Part shown: positions 7,364 to 14,300 of the stretch, piece after piece
Layout: each line of letters opens with the position of its first letter
Numbering within the stretch: the stretch's first letter is position 1
Source of the DNA: DATJBC01 sp035515515
GTDB lineage: Bacteria; Actinomycetota; Acidimicrobiia; Acidimicrobiales; UBA8190
NCBI GenBank assembly: GCA_035515515.1
Contig: DATJBC010000221.1
Coordinates: 1 to 20,166 of the forward strand
Reading direction: 5' to 3'
Length of the DNA: 20,166 nucleotides
The notes under the pieces: model-generated
The model's database searches: none
What the model was told of the DNA's origin: nothing
Seen by the model: the letters and a program-made list of their open reading frames with translations, nothing else
Made by a program: the position numbers and the translations under genes

Positions 7364-8748
7364 GCATTCCGGACCCGACGGCGCCGCTGCGCGTCGTGAA
7401 CCCCGCCACCGCCGCGACCCTGGCCGAGCTCCAGCGCCACGGGCGGGCGGCCACCGACGCGGCCGTGCGCCGTGCCAACGATGCCCTCGCCGCGTGGCGG
7501 GGGCTGGCCCCCGGCGACCGGGCCCGGCAGCTGCGGCGCTTCGCCGAGGTCGTCGAGTCGCACGCCGAGGAGCTGGCGGTGCTCGAGACCCGCAACGTGG
7601 GCAAGCCCGTCGCCGACAGCCGGAGCGAGCTGGACATGGTGGCCGAGGTCCTCCACTTCTATGCGGGCGCCGTCGACAAGCACCGGGGCCACACCATCCC
7701 CGTGGCCGGGGGCGTCGACCTCACCTGGCACGAGCCCCTGGGCGTGGTGGCGGCCATCGTGCCGTGGAACTTCCCCCTCGTCATCGCGTCGTGGAAGATC
7801 GGGCCCGCCCTCGCCTGCGGCAACACCGTCGTCCTCAAGCCCGCCGAGCTCACCCCGCTGTCGGCCCTGCGCCTGGCCGAGCTGGCCCTCGAAGCGGGGA
7901 TCCCCGAGGGTGTGCTGCAGGTCGTGGTGGGCCCCGGAGCGGTGGTGGGCGCCGCGCTCGTCGAGCACCCGGGCGTGGCCAAGGTCAGCTTCACCGGGTC
8001 GACCGAGGCGGGCCGCGACGTCATGGCCCGCGCCGCCGGCACGGTCAAGCGCGTCACCCTCGAGCTCGGGGGCAAGTCGGCCAACGTGGTCTTCGCCGAC
8101 GCCGACCTCGAGCGCGCCGCGGCCTCGGCCCCCGCGGCGGTGTTCGGCAACGCCGGGCAGGACTGCTGCGCCCGCAGCCGCATCCTGGTGGAGCGGGCCG
8201 CTTACGACCGCTTCGTCGAGCTGCTGGTGGCCGCCACCGAGGCGTTGGCGGTGGGCGATCCCGAGGATCCCGGCACCGAGATGGGCCCGCTCGTGTCGGC
8301 CGAGCACCGCGACCGGGTGGCGGGCTTCGTGGGCCCGCCCGCCGAGGAGCCGGTGGCGGGGCGCAGCCCGGTCCCGACGGGCCCCGGATGGTGGTACCCC
8401 GCCACGGTCCTGGCCCCGGTCGACCCCGGGGCGCGCGTGTGGCGCGAGGAGGTGTTCGGGCCCGTGGTGGCGGTGACGCCCTTCGACGACGAGCAGCACG
8501 CCGTGCAGCTCGCCAACGCCACCGCCTACGGGCTGTCGGGCTCGGTCTGGACCCGTGACGGCGCCCGGGCCCTGCGCATGGCGAAGGCCGTCCAGGCCGG
8601 GGTGCTGTCGGTCAACTCCAACACGTCGGTGCGCGTCAGCGCGCCCTTCGGGGGGACCAAGCAGTCGGGGTTCGGCCGCGAGCTCGGCATGGAGGCGCTG
8701 GCCGGCTACTCGGACGTGAAGAACGTGTTCATCTCCACCGATGCCTGA
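7360..8748 (+). CDS. NAD(P)-dependent aldehyde dehydrogenase of the amine gamma-glutamylation locus (PuuC/AldC-like)
   Basis: The 462-residue ALDH oxidises an aldehyde to a carboxylate. The cofactor-binding stretch includes PWNFPLVIASWK (near 134-145) and FTGSTEAG (near 211). The general base is Glu235 (LELGG). The nucleophile is most likely Cys269 in GQDCCARSR, by alignment with the ALDH GQ-x-C pattern. EEVFGPV and PFGGTKQSGFGRE mark the C-terminal part. The GTG start overlaps the hydrolase stop by four bases, so the pair is almost certainly translated together. Likely substrate is the gamma-glutamyl aldehyde made by the SDR; that is inferred from context. The enzyme is slightly short for the superfamily (about 480-500) but no key motif is missing. 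Confidence 0.9.
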   Translation: MSIPDPTAPLRVVNPATAATLAELQRHGRAATDAAVRRANDALAAWRGLAPGDRARQLRRFAEVVESHAEELAVLETRNVGKPVADSRSELDMVAEVLHFYAGAVDKHRGHTIPVAGGVDLTWHEPLGVVAAIVPWNFPLVIASWKIGPALACGNTVVLKPAELTPLSALRLAELALEAGIPEGVLQVVVGPGAVVGAALVEHPGVAKVSFTGSTEAGRDVMARAAGTVKRVTLELGGKSANVVFADADLERAAASAPAAVFGNAGQDCCARSRILVERAAYDRFVELLVAATEALAVGDPEDPGTEMGPLVSAEHRDRVAGFVGPPAEEPVAGRSPVPTGPGWWYPATVLAPVDPGARVWREEVFGPVVAVTPFDDEQHAVQLANATAYGLSGSVWTRDGARALRMAKAVQAGVLSVNSNTSVRVSAPFGGTKQSGFGRELGMEALAGYSDVKNVFISTDA

Positions 8749-8759
8749 GCGTGCCCAGC

Positions 8760-8786
8760 GGCCGGCCCTCGCCGCCCCCGCCGGCC
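8760..8786 (+). terminator. Possible terminator hairpin after the aldehyde dehydrogenase gene
   Basis: GGCCGGC at 8760-8766 can pair with GCCGGCC at 8780-8786 around a 13-base loop, 12 bases after the stop codon and before the next promoter. It has no T-run. Confidence 0.3.
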
Positions 8787-8789
8787 CGG

Positions 8790-8795
8790 TACCAT
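8790..8795 (+). promoter_or_regulatory. Putative -10 of the small membrane peptide gene (leaderless)
   Basis: TACCAT is followed by seven bases and the ATG at 8803. It is one of the best matches to the -10 consensus in the window. Confidence 0.55.
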
Positions 8796-8802
8796 CGCCC
8801 GC

Positions 8803-8928
8803 ATGAGCAGCGGCCGGAGATTCGTCAAGCCCGTGGTGGCGGCCCTGGGCCTGGCCGGCACCATCGCCAGCATCTGGTGGTTCGCCTTGAAGCCGCGCCG
8901 CAAGCGCGCCAAGAGCGCGTCGCAGTAG
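8803..8928 (+). CDS. Small single-pass membrane protein of 41 residues, function unknown
   Basis: The short frame encodes a basic N terminus (SSGRRFVKP), one hydrophobic segment (about 11-29, ending IASIWWFAL) and a strongly basic tail (KPRRKRAKSASQ). The positive tail suggests it stays in the cytoplasm by the positive-inside rule, although the N terminus is also basic. A TACCAT hexamer seven bases upstream and the gap between two real genes support it. I recognise no family. It ends nine bases from the convergent CopC-CopD stop. Its own promoter argues against membership of the amine operon. It could be a spurious ORF, but the fit between promoter, start, membrane segment and stop makes that less likely. 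Confidence 0.55.
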   Translation: MSSGRRFVKPVVAALGLAGTIASIWWFALKPRRKRAKSASQ

Positions 8929-8937
8929 GGGCCGCCC

Positions 8938-10770
8938 TCAGCGCACGGGGAGGGTGGCGACCACCTCCTGCTCGTCGATGGCCGTGGTGCGCACGGTCAC
9001 CTTGAGCACCCAGTCGCCCGCCAGCGGGATGTCGACGTCGGCCGACAGGTAGTGGCCCGGGCCGGCCACGACGATGGGAAGGGCGATGGGGCCGATGCCC
9101 TGGGCGGGGAGCGAGATGGCGGCGTCGAGCTCGGGGACGCCAACGGGCTGGCCGAGGCGCCCCAGGACGTAGAAGTGGACTTGGTTGCCCGGCCCCGTCC
9201 GGGCCGGGGCGACGATGGCGTTCACCTGGACGCCGAGCACGTTGAAGCTCTGCGAGAACGGCTGCTCGGCGGCCTGCTTGGCGGGCACGGCGTTCACGAG
9301 CAGGGCCGTCACCGCCAGCACGGCCAAGGCGATGACCAGCTCGGCCGTCACCGACCGCTTGAGGGCCCGCCGGCCGTCGCCGGGCTCGGGGACCGACGGT
9401 GGGTGGTGGTGGACCACGGCGGTGGCCGCTTTGCCCGAGGGCGGCGCCCCCAGGGGCGCCGCCCGTCGCCCCCGGCGGATGAAGCGGTTGACGCGGCCGC
9501 CGGCGCGGTGCACGGCGCGTCGGCTCACCGCCCCCCCGCCGACGAGGACGATCACGAGGGCGACCTTCACGATGAGGGTGACGCCGTAGGAGGTGTGGAA
9601 CAGGGCGTAGAAGCTGCCCACCTCCCGGATGGCCTGCACGACGCCGCTGGCCACGACCGCCACGACGGCGCCGAAGGCGTAGGCCAGGAAGCGCGTGGCC
9701 AGCGCCCACAGCTCCTCGGAGCGCACCGCCTCCGCCCCGGGGTAGAGGACGAGCCCCAGCACCGCCAGGCCGCCCAGCCACACCGACACCGCCCCCAGGT
9801 GTACGACGTCGAGCGTCTCGCCCACCCAGACGTTGCCCGCCGTGCCGGGGTGGCCCGACAGGCCCGGGGTCATGAGCAGGACCACGCACAGCACCGCGCC
9901 CCCGGCGTTCCTCCACCGCACCGAGCCCCGGCGTCCGCCGTGCGGCACCGTGGCGAGGAGCACGCCCAGGACCACCAGCACGACGATGCGCAGCAGCTCG
10001 ACCTCGCCGAAGCGGGTGTGGAGCACCTCGTCGAACAGCGACGGCTTCACGATGTCGAGGAAGGGGAGGCCGCCCGCGTACACGCCCTGGATGGCGATGC
10101 CCGCCACGCTCCCGGCCAGCGACAGCGCCCACGCGGCCCACACCATCCGCCGGTGGCGCCGGCGGCCCCAGCCGGCCGGCCACAGCAGGGCGAGCACGGC
10201 GGCCGCCCCCACGGCCACCACCAGTCCGGCGAACTCGGCGGCGCGGACCACCCAGAAGACGACTCCCACGAAGCGGCTGCCGTTGGCGCTGGTGAGGGCG
10301 CGCGCCACCACGTTCGCCTTGGCGGAGCCCCGGGCGCTGCCGACGCTGAAGATGAAGGCCCCGTGCACCGGATGTGAGTCGGCCGAGATGACGCGCCACG
10401 CCACCACGTAGGTGCCGCGGGGCAGGTGGCCGGGCAGCGAGACGGCCACCGAGTGGGTGTCACCGGGAGGATGGTGCGTGCCGCCCTCGTCGACGCGCTG
10501 ACCGCCGGGGCCGAGCACGCGCAGCGAGCCGAAGTCGATCTCGACCGGCTCGTCGAAGTGCAGCACGACCTGACGGGGCGAGGTGAGCAGCACGGCGCCC
10601 TGGTTGGGCTGCTCGGACTCCAACTGGGCGTGGGCGCTGGCCGGGCCGGCCATGCCGGCGACCACGACGACCGTGACGAAGGCCCCGGCGAGCACTCGGG
10701 CCAGGCCCCGGCGCCCAGGCCGCGGCGCGCCAGCCCCCGGGCGTCCCCCCACCGTCGGCTCCGTCGTCAC
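8938..10770 (-). CDS. CopC-CopD fusion copper transport/resistance protein with extra C-terminal domain
   Basis: The 610-residue protein begins with a signal sequence ending ASA, after which His47 would be the mature N terminus, as in CopC. The CopC domain (about 47-145) has the second copper motif DSHPVHG (131-137). A CopD membrane domain follows, with several helices from about 165 to 415 and the signature HLGAVSVWLGGL (324-335). A basic, presumably cytoplasmic loop (about 416-472) holds HHH at 454-456. One more helix (about 474-496) leads to an extracytoplasmic beta-rich domain (about 500-610) resembling the YtkA-like tail of YcnJ-type proteins. It probably binds copper outside and moves it inward. 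It starts at GTG; an in-frame GTG at codon 7 is an alternative. It is divergent from the copper monooxygenase. Confidence 0.88.
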   Translation of the reverse strand: MTTEPTVGGRPGAGAPRPGRRGLARVLAGAFVTVVVVAGMAGPASAHAQLESEQPNQGAVLLTSPRQVVLHFDEPVEIDFGSLRVLGPGGQRVDEGGTHHPPGDTHSVAVSLPGHLPRGTYVVAWRVISADSHPVHGAFIFSVGSARGSAKANVVARALTSANGSRFVGVVFWVVRAAEFAGLVVAVGAAAVLALLWPAGWGRRRHRRMVWAAWALSLAGSVAGIAIQGVYAGGLPFLDIVKPSLFDEVLHTRFGEVELLRIVVLVVLGVLLATVPHGGRRGSVRWRNAGGAVLCVVLLMTPGLSGHPGTAGNVWVGETLDVVHLGAVSVWLGGLAVLGLVLYPGAEAVRSEELWALATRFLAYAFGAVVAVVASGVVQAIREVGSFYALFHTSYGVTLIVKVALVIVLVGGGAVSRRAVHRAGGRVNRFIRRGRRAAPLGAPPSGKAATAVVHHHPPSVPEPGDGRRALKRSVTAELVIALAVLAVTALLVNAVPAKQAAEQPFSQSFNVLGVQVNAIVAPARTGPGNQVHFYVLGRLGQPVGVPELDAAISLPAQGIGPIALPIVVAGPGHYLSADVDIPLAGDWVLKVTVRTTAIDEQEVVATLPVR

Positions 10771-10810
10771 ACCGCGCCCGCGCTCTCCTCAGCTGGTGGG
10801 TCGAAGGGTC

Positions 10811-10816
10811 ATTATC
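10811..10816 (-). promoter_or_regulatory. Putative -10 of the CopC-CopD gene
   Basis: Minus-strand GATAAT is a near-consensus -10 whose last base is 41 bases before the GTG at 10770. It would give a leader of about 33 bases. A GAGGAG at 10785-10790 could serve as ribosome site, although 14 bases from the start is long. Unlike most starts here, this gene looks leadered. Confidence 0.4.
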
Positions 10817-10925
10817 GGCGCTGGTCCCGGCGCGAGGCCGTCGACCCGTCCCGGGCGCGTCCCGGCGGGGCGTCGTCGTGTCCGGCGCGCCCCCTCCCGC
10901 CCCCGCTGCCCAACAGGCGGCGCGC

Positions 10926-10931
10926 TACCGT
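10926..10931 (+). promoter_or_regulatory. Putative -10 of the copper monooxygenase gene (leaderless)
   Basis: TACCGT is followed by six bases and the GTG at 10938, which is also where the hydrophobic N terminus begins. Confidence 0.5.
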
Positions 10932-10937
10932 GGCGTG

Positions 10938-12080
10938 GTGGGTCGCCGGGGGATCGTGCTCGTGGGGGTCGCCGCCGCAGTCGTTGTAGCTGCAATCGTT
11001 GTCACGACAACCGTCGGCATCGGCCATTCGGCCTCGGCGTCCTCGTCGTCGACGACGACGACGTCGTCGGGGCCCCCCGTCACCACCGTCTCCCTCGAGT
11101 CGGCGCACTCCTACACGCCCCACGCGCCCTCGGGGGGCACCGACGACTATCACTGCACCCTGGTCGACCCGCACCTGACGGCCGACTCGACCATCGTGTC
11201 CAGCCAGTTCTTCCCCAACAGCCCCGAGGTCCACCACGCCATCCTGTTCCTCGTGCCGCCCGACCTGGCCGCCCAGGCCAAGGCGGACGACGACGTGGGC
11301 GAGGGCTGGACGTGCTTCGGCGAGAGCCCCCTGCCGGGGTCGAGCCTGAGCCAGATCTCCGATACCCCCTGGCTCACGGCCTGGGCGCCGGGGCATGGCC
11401 GGGACGTGGCCCCGAAGGGCACCGGGGTGTCGTTCCCCAAGGGCAGCCTCGTCATCATGCAGATCCACTACAACCTGCTCGTCGGGGACAAGCCCGTGAG
11501 GAGCAAGCTCGTGCTGTCCACGGTGCCGGCCTCCACGCCCCTCAAGCCCCTGCACCTCGACCTGCTGCCGGCGCCCCCCGACATCCCGTGCCCGGCCGGT
11601 GTGACCGGGCCCCTGTGCAACCGGCTGGCGTCCCTCGAGGACGTGGCCCAGCGCTTCGGCAAGTCCCAGGTCCAGTTCGTCAACATCCTCGAGCAGGCCT
11701 GTGGGCGCAACGTCCTGGAGCCTCCCGCCGGGGACTCCACGTCGTGCGTCTGGCCCGCCAGCCCGGGCACGGTCGTGCGCCTCACGGCGCACATGCACCT
11801 GCTGGGCAGGAGCATGCAGATCGTGCTCGACCCGGGCACGTCCAAGGCCCGGACACTGCTGGACGTCACGAACTACAACTTCGACTACCAGCGCTCCTAC
11901 AACCTGGCCACGCCGGTCACGGTGGCGGCGGGGGACACCATCGGCGTGACCTGCACCTACAACCCGCAGCTGCGCCAGCAGCTCCCGCAGCTGCGCAAGC
12001 TCCCGCCGCGCTACGTGACCTGGGGGGACGGCTCGTCGGACGAGATGTGCCTGGCCCTCATCAACTACGTGTCCTCGTGA
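10938..12080 (+). CDS. PHM/DBH-type copper monooxygenase-like protein, exported or membrane-anchored
   Basis: The 380-residue protein has an N-terminal hydrophobic segment (about 5-29), then a Ser/Thr-rich spacer (31-46). The rest resembles the type II, ascorbate-dependent copper monooxygenases (peptidylglycine alpha-hydroxylating monooxygenase, dopamine beta-hydroxylase). All copper ligands have counterparts: His99 and His100 (VHHAI) with His177 (QIHYN) for CuH, and His285 and His287 (AHMHLLG) with Met370 (SSDEMCLA) for CuM. DDYHCTLV (69-76) matches the conserved Cys strand before the first site. Eight or so further Cys (126-371) suit disulfides outside the cell. The insert at about 205-270 is longer than in PHM. 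The in-frame codons before 10938 look non-coding, and TACCGT six bases ahead supports this start. Substrate is unknown. Confidence 0.82.
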   Translation: MGRRGIVLVGVAAAVVVAAIVVTTTVGIGHSASASSSSTTTTSSGPPVTTVSLESAHSYTPHAPSGGTDDYHCTLVDPHLTADSTIVSSQFFPNSPEVHHAILFLVPPDLAAQAKADDDVGEGWTCFGESPLPGSSLSQISDTPWLTAWAPGHGRDVAPKGTGVSFPKGSLVIMQIHYNLLVGDKPVRSKLVLSTVPASTPLKPLHLDLLPAPPDIPCPAGVTGPLCNRLASLEDVAQRFGKSQVQFVNILEQACGRNVLEPPAGDSTSCVWPASPGTVVRLTAHMHLLGRSMQIVLDPGTSKARTLLDVTNYNFDYQRSYNLATPVTVAAGDTIGVTCTYNPQLRQQLPQLRKLPPRYVTWGDGSSDEMCLALINYVSS

Positions 12081-12096
12081 CGTGCCGGGCGCGGGG

Positions 12097-12115
12097 CGCT
12101 CCGACGTCGTGAGCG
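12097..12115. terminator. Weak hairpin between convergent monooxygenase and Sir2 genes
   Basis: CGCTC at 12097-12101 can pair with GAGCG at 12111-12115 in the 41-base convergent gap. The loop includes the self-complementary CGACGTCG. The stem is short and there is no T-run. Confidence 0.25.
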
Positions 12116-12121
12116 GCGTCC

Positions 12122-12913
12122 TCAGAGCTCCACGATGGCGGGGAGAACCTCGCTGATCTTCCCCCGGAGCACGACGTCGGCCATGCCGTCGTAGTCGGTC
12201 GCCTCGTCGTTGAGGATGATGACCTGCGCGCCCGCCATGCTGGCACTGGGCACGAGGCCGGCGGCGGGGTAGACCGACAGCTTCGATCCCACCGCCAGAA
12301 GGACGTCGCACTCCCGGGCGGCGCGCTCGGCCCGCAGGAGGTCCTGGGGCACGAGGTTCTGCCCGAAGCTGATGGTGGCCGACTTGAGGATCCCCCCGCA
12401 CGTGTCGCCGCCCCGGGGCGCGCGGCACGACGGGTCGTCCTCGCCGGCCCGCACCCGGTCCAGCACAACGGGCATGGGGCTGCGGGCGCCGCACGACATG
12501 CACATGACCTCGCGCATCGTCCCGTGGATCTCCACCACGCGCTCGGGGTCGCTCCCCGCCGCCTGGTGCAGGCCGTCGACGTTCTGGGTGACGAGCGTGT
12601 GGAGCACGCCGCGCCGCTCCAGCGCCACCAGGGCGGCGTGCCCGGCGTTGGGGCGCGCCTCCCACGTGGGCGACTCGAGGCGGTGGCGCCAGGAGCGACG
12701 GCGGACCTCGGGATCGCGCAGGTACACGTCGATGGTGGCCATCTTCTCGGCGGCGGGGTCCTTGGTCCAGATCCCCTGGGGGCCGCGGAAGTCCGGGATG
12801 CCCGAGTCCGTCGAGATGCCCGCCCCGGTGAGCACGGTCACGGCGCGGGCCGCCGCCAGGATTTGGCGCGCCCGGTCGATGCCGGGGCGTGCCGCGGTGC
12901 GCCCGTCGTCCAC
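12122..12913 (-). CDS. Sir2-family NAD-dependent protein deacylase (sirtuin)
   Basis: The 263-residue sirtuin removes acyl groups from lysines using NAD+. NAD-binding motifs are GAGIS (30-34) and GIPDFRG (38-44); TQNVDGLH (109-116) and the catalytic base His130 follow. Four zinc cysteines are present at 138, 141, 163 and 172. The second pair is C-x8-C, not the usual C-x2-C, because a loop (RAPRGGDT) lies between them. ILKSATISFGQNL and VGSKLSVYPAAGL complete the Rossmann core. The frame stays open far upstream across the MFS gene, but GTG at 12913 gives normal length and has GAGACT six bases ahead. It is divergent from the MFS exporter with a 39-base gap. Its target is unknown; acyl-CoA synthetases are known sirtuin targets in bacteria, and one lies nearby. 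Confidence 0.9.
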   Translation of the reverse strand: MDDGRTAARPGIDRARQILAAARAVTVLTGAGISTDSGIPDFRGPQGIWTKDPAAEKMATIDVYLRDPEVRRRSWRHRLESPTWEARPNAGHAALVALERRGVLHTLVTQNVDGLHQAAGSDPERVVEIHGTMREVMCMSCGARSPMPVVLDRVRAGEDDPSCRAPRGGDTCGGILKSATISFGQNLVPQDLLRAERAARECDVLLAVGSKLSVYPAAGLVPSASMAGAQVIILNDEATDYDGMADVVLRGKISEVLPAIVEL

Positions 12914-12919
12914 GGCCGC

Positions 12920-12925
12920 AGTCTC
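12920..12925 (-). promoter_or_regulatory. Putative -10 of the Sir2 gene (leaderless)
   Basis: Minus-strand GAGACT is followed by six bases and the GTG at 12913. It is back to back with the MFS -10, with 12 bases between. Confidence 0.4.
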
Positions 12926-12937
12926 GCGCGTCGGCAG

Positions 12938-12943
12938 TAGCCT
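12938..12943 (+). promoter_or_regulatory. Putative -10 of the MFS gene
   Basis: TAGCCT is followed by nine bases and the GTG at 12953, which would give a leader of at most a few bases. Confidence 0.45.
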
Positions 12944-12952
12944 CAAAACACC

Positions 12953-14269
12953 GTGCTCTCGTCCCTGCGACCCCTGCGCTCGAGGAACTTCGCCCTGGTG
13001 TGGACGGCGGCCTTCGTCTCGAACATCGGCTCGTGGATGCAGACCGTGGTGCTCGCCATCGTCGTCACCGACCGGTCGCACAATCCGCTGTGGACCGGCA
13101 CGGTGGCCGCGGCGGCCTTCGTGCCCGTGGGCGTGCTGTCGCCGGTGGGGGGCGCGCTGGCGGACCGCCTCGACCGGCGCCGCTGGCTCGTCACCACCAC
13201 GGTGGCCGAGGCCGCCTTCGCCGCCACGCTGGCCGTGCTGGCCGGCACGGGCCACGCGGCGTCGTGGGCGCTGGTCGGCGTGGCCTTCCTGGGCGGGGTG
13301 GCGGCCGCCATCGGGTTCCCCACGTACCAGGCCATGCTGCCCGACCTCGTCCCCGCCGAGGACCTCCTGGGCGCCGTGTCGCTGTCCTCGGCGCAGTTCA
13401 ACCTGGGCCGGGTGATCGGCCCCGCCCTGGCGGGCCTGGTGCTGGTGGTGGGCTCGCCGGCGTGGGCCTTCGCCGTGAACGCGCTGTCGTTCGGTGCCGT
13501 GGTGGCGGCGCTGGCGCTCATCACCCTGCCGTCGCACCGCCCGAGCCCGGCGGGGGTGGGCATCATGGGGCGCATCGTCGAGGGGGCCCGGCTGGCGGCG
13601 GCCGAACCCGGCTGCCGCAGCGCCATCACGCTGATCGCCGTGGTCGCCCTCATCGGGTCGCCGTTCATCGCCCTGGCGCCCGCTCTGGCCATCGACGGCC
13701 TGCACAGCAGCAAAGGGGGCGCGTCGATGCTCGTCACCGCCCAGGGTGTGGGCGCGGTGTGCGGTGCGCTCGTCCTCACCCCCCTGGCCCAGCGGCTCGG
13801 CCGCCGCCTCGTGGTCGGCGCCCTGTTCGCCTTCCCCGTGGCGCTCGTCCCCTACGGGTTGTCGCGCTCGCTGTGGACGGCGGTGCCCGCCATGGCGGTG
13901 GTGGGGGCGTGTTACATCGGCGTCCTCACCGGGCTCAACACCGTCGTCCAGCGCCGGGCGCCCACGGCGGCCCGGGGGCGCGTGCTCGGGCTCTACATGA
14001 TGGCCCTGGGCACCATCTATCCCGTCGGCGCCGTGGTCGAGGGCGCCATCGCCCACCGTGCGGGCATCCGCGCGGTGACCGCGGCGTCGGGGGTCCTGCT
14101 CCTCGGCGTCATGGCGGCCATCGGGCTCAGCCGAGGACGCCTCTTCGCCGTGCTCGACGGCGGCCCGGTGCCGGCACCGGCGTCGATGTCCGGCCGGCCG
14201 CAGCCGGCGTCGGTCCTCGCCGCCGAGGCCGCGGCGGTGCCGGACGGAACGTCCCCCGCAGGGCCGTGA
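12953..14269 (+). CDS. MFS transporter, EntS/MFS_3-like drug or metabolite exporter
   Basis: The 438-residue protein begins RPLRSRNFALVWTAAFVSNIG, the usual opening of the enterobactin-exporter-like MFS_3 group, and shows about twelve hydrophobic segments. The loop between helices 2 and 3 holds the MFS motif GGALADRLDRRRW (64-76). After the last helix (about 390) a Pro/Ala-rich cytoplasmic tail of some 40 residues follows. Proton-driven export is expected; the substrate cannot be read from the sequence. The start is GTG 12953, just downstream of TAGCCT. The acyl-CoA synthetase gene starts 32 bases after its stop on the same strand, so the two probably form an operon. Confidence 0.87.
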   Translation: MLSSLRPLRSRNFALVWTAAFVSNIGSWMQTVVLAIVVTDRSHNPLWTGTVAAAAFVPVGVLSPVGGALADRLDRRRWLVTTTVAEAAFAATLAVLAGTGHAASWALVGVAFLGGVAAAIGFPTYQAMLPDLVPAEDLLGAVSLSSAQFNLGRVIGPALAGLVLVVGSPAWAFAVNALSFGAVVAALALITLPSHRPSPAGVGIMGRIVEGARLAAAEPGCRSAITLIAVVALIGSPFIALAPALAIDGLHSSKGGASMLVTAQGVGAVCGALVLTPLAQRLGRRLVVGALFAFPVALVPYGLSRSLWTAVPAMAVVGACYIGVLTGLNTVVQRRAPTAARGRVLGLYMMALGTIYPVGAVVEGAIAHRAGIRAVTAASGVLLLGVMAAIGLSRGRLFAVLDGGPVPAPASMSGRPQPASVLAAEAAAVPDGTSPAGP

Positions 14270-14288
14270 GCCCCCGTGGGCGCGCGGC

Positions 14289-14293
14289 GAGGG
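14289..14293 (+). promoter_or_regulatory. Ribosome binding site of the acyl-CoA synthetase gene
   Basis: GAGGG lies seven bases before the GTG at 14301. No -10-like hexamer occurs at leaderless spacing, which fits an internal operon gene. Confidence 0.45.
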
Positions 14294-14300
14294 CCCTGCC

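Noticed and set aside
4389..8748. Calling the locus a putrescine (Puu) operon
   Set aside because: No flavin oxidase of PuuB type and no putrescine permease is present, and an SDR takes the middle position. Polyamine use stays an alternative, not the call.
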